Assembly (NCBI RefSeq): GCF_024713945.1
Contig: NW_027461520.1
Coordinates: 1 to 64,000 of the forward strand
Source of the DNA: Dermatophagoides farinae
Lineage: Eukaryota; Arthropoda; Arachnida; Sarcoptiformes; Pyroglyphidae
Direction of reading: 5' to 3'
Length of the DNA stretch: 64,000 nt
Numbering within the stretch: the stretch's first letter is position 1; each line of letters begins with the position of its first letter. Positions 56,861 to 64,000 of the stretch are shown here, one piece after another. The position numbers and the translations under genes were made by a program. The notes beneath the pieces are model-generated. The model searched no databases and was not told the origin of the DNA. It was given only the letters and a program-made list of their open reading frames with translations.

Positions 56861-59011
56861 ATGTATGATGCCGAAACTTTGCTCAAATGGGTTCATTATA
56901 AATTTATAACTGAGTTTAGTTTATTCAGTGAATTTTTGGACATTAAGAAGATAAAAACGTCTGAACTTAAAAATGTAAAAGCTAGTTCATTCAGAAAACA
57001 GCTGGGATTCGATTTGGACTATCTCAATGAAGACAGCAAAGTGAGTGGGAAGCAACTTGTCAATTTAGAAAATTTTCATGCAGAGTTCGTACAAGAAATC
57101 GTTGAAGTTTTAGAATCATTTGCTTATTTCAGAGACAAAGACGTATGTAGAAATATTCTTTTTGTAGATGGGTGTCAGGAACATAGTAACTCCTTCAACA
57201 ACGTTTTTTTTGCACAAGTTTGTCAACGTTTATGCGGCATTATTTTGGCGTTGTTTGTGTTATCCAAATATCGGATGGAAAATTTGACGGAGCTTGAACA
57301 GATAGATAGTTACGTGAATTTCAAAAAATTAGTGGCTAGTAATTCCGAAGATTTGTTTATAAAACTGAGCGATTCATGCATATTCACAATAGAAATAGGT
57401 TCTAGTCTGATATATTTCGTATTTAAATTAACGGAATTCAATATCAAGCTGCGAACTGAAATAAAAAAAAACAGTCTTAGTTGTAAAAATCTTAGCCACA
57501 CATATGTGAAACAAAGTTTTAAGCCTTGTTTAGGAAAAGGCTGTTTGAAATTGCTTGAAACTATCAATGATGAAACAGAAAAAAATATCCCACCAGATTA
57601 TAGGACTTTTACTTTTACAAAAGATCTGCAACAACTCACCGATTTACTTTTGTCGAGAAAAAACAATTTGAAAAAACCTAAAACGCCTAAAGGAACACGC
57701 GACTTTCACCAGTCCGAGATGAAGATGCGTAATATAGTTATAAATGAAATTACTAAGGTATTTCGATTGTTTGGCGCTGAAGCCATTGACACTCCAGTCT
57801 TTGAACTCAAAGAAATTTTGGTTGAAAAGTATGGAGAAGATAGTAAACTTATTTATGACTTAGCGAATCACGGTGGAGAATTATTGGCTTTAAGATACGA
57901 CTTGACGGTTCCTTTTGCACGATATTGTTCGACTCATGACGTTGAAAAAATTAAACGTTTCCAAATTGGAAAAGTATATCGTCGTGATGAACCTCAAATG
58001 AATAAAGGTCGATATCGTGAATTTTACCAATGCGATTTTGATATTTTGGGTCAATATAATGAATTGAGTTCTGATGTCGAAGTTCTATTAGTGATTAATG
58101 AAGTTCTAAAGCGATTCGATTTATTTTTTAGTCAGTACACAATAAATGTAAATCACCGCTCCATTTTGAACGCGATACTTTCCGCTTCCGGAGTAGACAA
58201 AAAAAATATTCCAGTGGTTTGTTCCTCTATTGATAAATTGGACAAGCAACCATGGGAAGAAGTAAAAAACGAATTAATAATGGTCAAACAGATAGATGTT
58301 GCCGTGGTAGACAGAATAAAAGACTTGATTTTGTTTGATGGATCTAATCAGGAAATCATTCAGTTTTTGAAGGAAAAACAAGAGCTTCATTCTGATAAAA
58401 ACTTTAACAAAGCAATTCATGAATTCGAAAAAATATTTTTTATTTTAGACAACGCAAGTATCAAGCTTAATTTAAGTTTAGCACGCGGTCTTGATTACTA
58501 CACAGGCATTATTTACGAAGTGACTATAAATGATGATGCTCTTGGAGTAAAGACTATAGCTGCGGGTGGGCGATACGACAATTTGTTGCGCTGTTTCTCA
58601 AATAACTGTATCCCAGCTGTGGGTGTGAGTTTTGGATTAGAAAGGTTAATGACGCTCATATTAGAAAAACTGGTTTCCGACCCGGAACTTTTTGACAAAT
58701 GGCTACCGAACAACAAAGTTTTACATGTTTACATAGCGAAATTGAAAAATGTAGATTTAAAAGACGTTATAATCCTTGCAAATAAATTACGAAAAATTGG
58801 AATCGTTACTGAATATTCACTCAAAACTAACCAGGGTTTAAATAACGAGTTAAAGACTGTTTTAAACGCTAAAATTCCATATATGGTTATTATGGGCGAA
58901 GATGAAATAAAAAATGGAATTATTTCTATAAAAAATATGGAAAAAAATTTTCAATACAGAATAAATTTTAACGAAGTTGAGAGTTTTTTCAATTCAATTA
59001 TTTGTAGTTGA
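56861..59011 (+). CDS. HARS: Histidyl-tRNA synthetase with long N-terminal extension
   Basis: 716 aa, well above the 430-510 of most HisRS. The catalytic core starts at TPKGTRDFHQSEMKMR (residue about 276); motif 2 is KGRYREFYQCDFDILG (about 382), the histidine-A signature is LARGLDYYTGIIYEV (about 541), followed by AAGGRYDNLL and a class IIa anticodon domain (TEYSLKTNQGLNNELK, PYMVIMGEDE). It charges tRNA-His. The first 275 residues are helical, lack a recognisable WHEP motif and have no organelle-targeting look (MYDAETLLKWVHYKFITEFS). Its tail, KDLQQLTDLLLSRKNNLKKP, resembles the linker before eukaryotic HisRS cores. Confidence 0.93.
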   Translation: MYDAETLLKWVHYKFITEFSLFSEFLDIKKIKTSELKNVKASSFRKQLGFDLDYLNEDSKVSGKQLVNLENFHAEFVQEIVEVLESFAYFRDKDVCRNILFVDGCQEHSNSFNNVFFAQVCQRLCGIILALFVLSKYRMENLTELEQIDSYVNFKKLVASNSEDLFIKLSDSCIFTIEIGSSLIYFVFKLTEFNIKLRTEIKKNSLSCKNLSHTYVKQSFKPCLGKGCLKLLETINDETEKNIPPDYRTFTFTKDLQQLTDLLLSRKNNLKKPKTPKGTRDFHQSEMKMRNIVINEITKVFRLFGAEAIDTPVFELKEILVEKYGEDSKLIYDLANHGGELLALRYDLTVPFARYCSTHDVEKIKRFQIGKVYRRDEPQMNKGRYREFYQCDFDILGQYNELSSDVEVLLVINEVLKRFDLFFSQYTINVNHRSILNAILSASGVDKKNIPVVCSSIDKLDKQPWEEVKNELIMVKQIDVAVVDRIKDLILFDGSNQEIIQFLKEKQELHSDKNFNKAIHEFEKIFFILDNASIKLNLSLARGLDYYTGIIYEVTINDDALGVKTIAAGGRYDNLLRCFSNNCIPAVGVSFGLERLMTLILEKLVSDPELFDKWLPNNKVLHVYIAKLKNVDLKDVIILANKLRKIGIVTEYSLKTNQGLNNELKTVLNAKIPYMVIMGEDEIKNGIISIKNMEKNFQYRINFNEVESFFNSIICS

Positions 59012-59039
59012 AAACTCATTCATTTAAAAGCGCTCGGTA

Positions 59040-61004
59040 ATGTATGAATTTGAAAAAAAAAAACTGCGCAATGAAATTGATTTTATAATTTTTCTTGTTC
59101 ATGGTGTGTCACCCAGCAGTGCTATGCTACATAATACTAAGGGGAAATTTTTTGATACGTTCAGCAAGCTAGAAGATAAATGGTTCTCGTTATCAAACCT
59201 TACTTATCGCGTCGAAATGATAAATTGGAAAGATGCAATTTTTTACAAACAAACTAACGTGATGAATCAAGTTTTTGTTTGTGGAAATCTGGTGAAACGC
59301 AACTTTAAGAATAATCAGTTTAAGGAAGAAAACCTAACTGCCAGCATAATAAACCCAACTGAATCACATATTGATGATTTCACTTCAATTAATTCGGTTT
59401 CTTCAGTTGAAAGAAACGCTTCCCACGTGTCGTTTTTCGAGAACCCGCACATCACGACTGATGCTGAAGATTCTTTACTTTTTAACACAAACATGAATAA
59501 CTTAATGGTGTTTAACGAACAGTTTCGCACGTGGGGGATGCGCATCTACATCCGAAATCTAGTTGCAGACTACACGTGCTACTTCAACTTGGTATGGCGT
59601 AAAAGCATGATTAAATCATTAGCAACTACTTTAAATAATAAAGTTAAAAATTTTCGTCAAGACCCCTCTGGGGCTTATAAACATAGTAAAATAGTTATCG
59701 TAGCGCACAGTTTAGGCTCACAGCTGATCTTCGACATTTTAACCGCTGATTCGTTGCTTCGCAACGAATCACTGCTGTTAAAAAATTATTTGGCGAACAA
59801 CAAAACGCAAGAAGATGGAAAAAACTTTGAAAACCTGAAAAATGTTTCTCACCAATTACTGAATTTCAAGCTTGATTTTTTTTTCGCCCTAGGTTCTCCC
59901 ATAGCCAACCACTACGCCATGCAGAACAAGAAAATGTTCAATAAAAACCCGTTCCGCGTTACTGGACAGAACTTCACTCGGTTTTACAACATCTTCCATT
60001 ATTCTGATCCGTTTGCAGCGCGTTTCGAAGCCCTTTATTACACTACTTTAAACTTTATTCCGGCTCCTATCGTCATCAAATCGCACTCTAACAAATTTTG
60101 GTACTTTATCACCAACAAACGAAAATTATTCAAATACTTCCCTGTGTTTAAAGAAATCACGGATGATTTGACAAATAAAATATACAATCACAAAAAATTT
60201 CGCAACTTTGTCAAGTTCAATAAGTATAATAGAGCTCTAGAGTTGCCGTTCAGAATCAACTTCGCCAACAGGTACGGCGTTCTGGGCAACGGCAGCGAAC
60301 CTCACATTAAATCTGCTCTGCACACGCTTTCTACGCTTAAACCCAGGGCTTCACGCAATTTTACTTACGACTTGCCCACGTTGTTTTACCATGAAAACAT
60401 TTCTTTAAAGTTAAACGAAGAACTCATTTTCAGGACTCGCTGCATCAGAAAACTAATTATCAATTATTTTCACAAAGTTGCAACTCCTTTGAAGAGAAAA
60501 AAGTCCAAGTACAAGTCTTTCCAAAATTTCACAATGAGAGCAACCGATTTTATAATTTATTATTACATTTATTCTTTCTGCAAAAATAAACTTAAGTTTA
60601 AGCATTCGTACAGTAACCTCACGTTTGACGCCTGGCTCAAAATCGGCGAGATAAGCGATCACGAAATGACTTATGAACTATTCAAATACGAAGTGTTCAA
60701 AAACTACGGGCACCAAGAAGGCGATCTCGAAACTCGAAGAGGTTTGACTATCCCTTCGAGATTCGATTTCTCTTTGCACAAACCGTTTGAAAAAATTATA
60801 TTCCCAGATCTAATCATCGCGCTTAATTCTCACATTTCGTACTGGGGCTGTCAAGAAACGATATGTTTCATTATACGCCAAATCGTTGGGGGCAACCCCA
60901 CGCTTCCTTGTAGCATACTAAATTCGCTTAAAGAAAATCAAAAAAGTGCAATTTACACTATACAAGGGCTCATTAGAGTAAAAATGTTTTTTTTAACTTT
61001 ATAA
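59040..61004 (+). CDS. DDHD-domain phospholipase (PA-PLA1 / DDHD1-2 family)
   Basis: 654 aa, ATG 59040, 28 bp after the HisRS stop. The alpha/beta hydrolase entry is FIIFLVHGVSPSS; the lipase nucleophile motif is IVIVAHSLGSQLIFDIL (Ser about residue 223, first Gly of GHSLGS replaced by Ala, as in some members). FFALGSPI and FYNIFHYSDPFAARFEALYY (about 281-335) are the DDHD family hallmarks. These intracellular enzymes release fatty acid from phosphatidic acid and related lipids at ER/Golgi membranes. The C-terminal domain contains further His/Asp residues but the DDHD residues are not conserved in an obvious line. Clean frame. Confidence 0.85.
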   Translation: MYEFEKKKLRNEIDFIIFLVHGVSPSSAMLHNTKGKFFDTFSKLEDKWFSLSNLTYRVEMINWKDAIFYKQTNVMNQVFVCGNLVKRNFKNNQFKEENLTASIINPTESHIDDFTSINSVSSVERNASHVSFFENPHITTDAEDSLLFNTNMNNLMVFNEQFRTWGMRIYIRNLVADYTCYFNLVWRKSMIKSLATTLNNKVKNFRQDPSGAYKHSKIVIVAHSLGSQLIFDILTADSLLRNESLLLKNYLANNKTQEDGKNFENLKNVSHQLLNFKLDFFFALGSPIANHYAMQNKKMFNKNPFRVTGQNFTRFYNIFHYSDPFAARFEALYYTTLNFIPAPIVIKSHSNKFWYFITNKRKLFKYFPVFKEITDDLTNKIYNHKKFRNFVKFNKYNRALELPFRINFANRYGVLGNGSEPHIKSALHTLSTLKPRASRNFTYDLPTLFYHENISLKLNEELIFRTRCIRKLIINYFHKVATPLKRKKSKYKSFQNFTMRATDFIIYYYIYSFCKNKLKFKHSYSNLTFDAWLKIGEISDHEMTYELFKYEVFKNYGHQEGDLETRRGLTIPSRFDFSLHKPFEKIIFPDLIIALNSHISYWGCQETICFIIRQIVGGNPTLPCSILNSLKENQKSAIYTIQGLIRVKMFFLTL

Positions 61005-61090
61005 AATTTTACGTTTTTTTAAATTAAATTAAATACTTATATTTTTTGTTAAAAATTGACTTAGATGCTCAATTGAATAAATAGCAAATT
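61005..61090. promoter_or_regulatory. Short spacer with probable promoter and terminator signals
   Basis: 86 bp between the DDHD stop and the importin ATG, about 85% A+T, with AATTAAATTAAATA and AATAAATAG. It must contain both the 3' end signal of one gene and the start signals of the next, showing how tight spacing is. Confidence 0.35.
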
Positions 61091-64000
61091 ATGCAGTTAG
61101 AAGAGTTAGTATTCCGTAAGTCAGAACAAACATATAATATTCGTCGCAGAACTGGGAAATGTTCAATCGAGCAACGTGGCACTGCGAAAGCAAGCAGAGT
61201 ACATTCTGCAAGACTTAAGTTCGAACCCGGATTTGGTGAAGCAACTATTTTTTGTGATCGTCACGACAACATACTCTGAGGTTTTGCGACTCACGGCTTG
61301 TATTCAGTTAAAAAACATGATTGCCACGAAGTGGCATCACAATAAAAAGTCTAACGACGATAATCCGCTCGACGTGATAAGTGAACAAGACCGCGTTTTC
61401 CTGAGCCAAAATTTATTTTTCATTGTCAAAGGAGCTTTGCTTCAAAGCTTCAACTTGGCCAAAAACGTCAAGATTCTGTCCGAAATGATCATCAGTCGTA
61501 CTTTATTGAGCAATTGCATGGACCATGCAAATCTTTTTGTTGAATTGTACAACAGCAATGACTCCGACAACATACTGGTGGCAACGACTGTGTTTTCCAT
61601 CTTAACGAACAAAATTCAGGAAATGCTGAAAAACATTGAAAAATGCCGTTTTTCAGAACTGATCGAAGTCGTGATGCCAATCATCGAAAAGTTCTTGGGG
61701 ACCTTCGTTGGCACGGTCGAAAACTCTTTGCCGAGCGTCTTCTTTGCTTACCACGCTGCAAAAATTTACTACAACTTGCTTTTATGCAGTCTAGAGAAAT
61801 CCTCTTATTTAGTACGATCCCAAAATTTTTGGATGCATCACTTGCTGCTACTTTGGAAAGCTCCTTACACATCCGGCCCCAACTACAACATGAATGACCT
61901 GTACTGTTACCATTTTGTCAAAACGAAGAAATGGGTGGCTAAAACCCTCTACGTGGCACTATCCCGTTTTTCGTACAAACCCAGAGAACCCAACAACTAC
62001 CTCAGCGTGTACACTAAAGATTTCGTCCAGCTTTACGGGCCCACCTTTTGTACTGAAATACTAAATTTATTCCACCAAGCAATACAAACACAAAACTTTT
62101 TCGATATTCCGAAAGACCAGTTCAACCACTGGCTTTTATATCGCAAAACCCTAACATTCAGTCTGGACTTTCTCTCAACCTGCCACGAACCAACGGTTAT
62201 TTACAAAATATTAAAACCGAACGTAATAAACTTCGTCTTTTCAATAATCTTTCCTATGCTTGCATACACGAAATACATGATTGAAGAATACATGCTCGAC
62301 CCGGAACAGTTCTGCGACGGGGTCATCGACGATTATGACATTACTGGTTCTGCACGACAAAGCGCTACCGATTTTGTTAGAAGCCTCATCAAATACAGGT
62401 CTAGAGATTTTTTCAACCCAATAATCAGCCGGGTGCTGCAAATTCTCAATACTGCACGAGCAATGCCTTCAAAAGAACTTTTGTCCCAATCTTCTCTTTG
62501 CAGATACGCAGCATTTGGCTTACTAGACGCTTGCTCATTCAAGCTTTCAGCTACTCTGACAAAACCAACCCAAGATTTCAACTTAGAAGCGTTCCTCAAA
62601 GAATACTTGATTCCCGAAATGCATCAGTCTAACCTGAACATTTTCGTCAAAGCTCAATCATGTAAATTGTTTGGTTCTTTGTTTGGAATCAATAGACTAA
62701 GACGTTCTGGACACAACCACATTGTTGACATGCCTATGTTCTTGGAAGCTTACAACTTGCTGTTAATTTGTTGCAATGACAACGACTACGGTGTCAAACT
62801 AGAAGCCACGCGTGTCTTGCCCAAGCTACTCCTTTCTGACCACCCCAGTCTCGGTGCTTTCGTATCCCAACGCATCCAGACCATTTTGGAAATTCTAATC
62901 AAGTCTTTGCAAACCACACAATTGACAGAGGTTTCCATTACTGCTTTAGAAACGGTTGTCGAAAAATTCAGCACTCTCACTCTGCCGTTTAGCCTTGAAC
63001 TGTGCAAAATGCTGACCAACGCTCTCGAAACGGAAATACAAAAGTACGAAAAGCAGGCTAGTTCTAGTAACGCTGGCCAATTTGAACTTTACAACGCCCA
63101 TACACGAACAACACAGTGTATTTGCTCTACAATTAGTACGATTATTGACGCTTTCATAACAAGCAAAAACGCTTCTTTTTCGTTATACCAATTTTACGAA
63201 ATCGTAAAACCTACTATTAAGCACGGGTTTTCGCCAGAAGGTTCGTCTAACTTGATGAATTGCGCTCAAATTCTTTCCGTCATTACTTACGGATTTGACC
63301 AGTTGCCTCCTGAATTGTGGGAACATTATGATTCAATCTATCGAGTTCTCTTAGAAAATAATGATGATGGAGATGATGGAGGCGAAGATTTTTCCGCGTG
63401 CCTTGCTGTTCTTGATAACTATGTCACTAACGGCAAAAATGTTTTCCTCCACGGTGTCAGCTCGTCAACGGGCATGAAATATCTAGACATGTACTTCCAA
63501 CTAATTAAATCCGCTGTAGAAATCACTTGGGATTTCGAAAAACGTGTGTGTGGATTATGTCTAATCTGGTTCTTGATCGACACTTATGCTTGTAACTTAG
63601 AAAACATAAGTATGTGTATGAACACTATTATAAGTATGGTCCAAATGTTTACCAAACTTAAATCTATTGAACACACCTGCAGTTTTAGTGATATGTTGAC
63701 AAGAATCTACCTGACATTGTTAGTTGCAAATCCTCCATTTACCTTTGATCTAATTTTAAATAATAGGATTGATTTCGACATAATTAAATGTAAAGTACTT
63801 ATCCAGAATAATACTACACGAAAAATATATTTAACGGCCATTTGTAAGTTGTTGCAGCTTGAAGCACAAGGCAGCTTAGTTTTACCTCCGAAAATCACCA
63901 CCGAACGCGCAGCACTGTTAGATAACCTGGTTAAAGTTTTATCAACCTATACCAAAAATAAAGAAATAGAAAACTCTGACTACGACTATGATGATGGGTT
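61091..64000 (+). CDS. Importin-beta family nuclear transport receptor (importin-7/8, Nmd5-like), partial
   Basis: Exon 1 61091-61115 (MQLEELVF), 34-nt intron, exon 2 from 61150 open to the window end: about 958 residues seen, C-terminus missing. N-terminal importin repeat: NVALRKQAEYILQDL, RLTACIQLKNMIATKWHH (the L-K-N-x-I-x-x-x-W signature), then HEAT-like helices throughout, IEEYMLDPEQFCDGVIDDYD, a repeat with DYGVKLEATRVLPKLLLSDH, and an acidic loop NNDDGDDGGEDF near residue 775. This order and the size fit importin-7/8 and yeast Nmd5/Sxm1, which import ribosomal proteins and other cargo. Clean frame over 2.85 kb. Confidence 0.82.
61116..61149 (+). other. Spliceosomal mini-intron, 34 nt
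   Basis: GTAAGT to GTCGCAG, splitting a CAA codon after its first base and joining LEELVF to QLGNVQSSNVALRKQ. Without it the receptor has no ATG in frame. Confidence 0.85.

Noticed and set aside
61210-61225. AGTTCGAACCCGG as a tRNA B box
   Set aside because: It lies within the conserved N-terminal importin repeat coding sequence; no A box or cloverleaf is present. No tRNA was found anywhere in the window.
1-64000. CRISPR arrays, insertion sequences, viral genes
   Set aside because: No direct-repeat/spacer pattern, transposase, reverse transcriptase, capsid or polymerase motif was seen; the repeats present are in-frame coding arrays.

Overview
The window is nuclear DNA of a compact, AT-rich microbial eukaryote using the standard code. 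Evidence: cytosolic 80S ribosomal proteins (RPS5, RPL3), eIF2D, NOP58, FCP1, a V-ATPase subunit, a DDHD phospholipase, an importin-beta protein, and spliceosomal introns. Genes lie about 1.5-2 kb apart, often 50-200 bp from each other. The ten introns I can place are only 27-45 nt long, all begin GTANGT and end AG, and sit mostly near gene starts. Short introns, dense packing, very diverged proteins and several secreted or repeat-rich proteins suggest a reduced, possibly parasitic protist; I cannot name the lineage.

Layout. 0.1-1.6 kb: a frame-broken membrane protein. 1.8-19.7 kb: mostly clean genes: RPS5, a coiled-coil protein, eIF2D, a large helical protein, two related tandem secreted cysteine proteins, IMP-specific 5'-nucleotidase (ISN1-type), two small membrane proteins (one, 73 aa, appears only after removing two mini-introns), lysyl-tRNA synthetase, RPL3, V-ATPase subunit F and FCP1 CTD phosphatase. 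19.8-50.5 kb: a ragged block in which almost every gene is split by single-base frame breaks, mostly at homopolymers. It holds a CUE/Def1-like protein, a Tsr2-like protein, a 5'-nucleotidase-type metallophosphoesterase, several unrecognised proteins, an RBM34/Nop12-like RRM protein, two Ulp1-type proteases flanking a UBA4/MOCS3-like E1, two proteins with long internal tandem repeats, a secreted His-rich protein, and NOP58. 50.6-64 kb: clean again: Spp2-like splicing factor, an 1818-aa helical protein, histidyl-tRNA synthetase, a DDHD phospholipase, and an importin-7-like protein running off the window end.

Most genes are housekeeping: translation (RPS5, RPL3, eIF2D, LysRS, HisRS), ribosome biogenesis (NOP58, RBM34/Nop12-like, Tsr2-like), transcription and splicing (FCP1, Spp2), transport and lipid metabolism. 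No operon logic is expected or seen. The accessory-looking stretch is 33.5-45 kb on the minus strand, where ubiquitin-like-pathway enzymes are interleaved with fast-evolving repeat, membrane and secreted proteins.

Main caution: the frame breaks look like consensus errors more than decay. In NOP58, two one-base changes restore a perfectly conserved protein, and near-identical internal repeats differ largely by homopolymer length. Broken genes are therefore listed as CDS with their breaks described.
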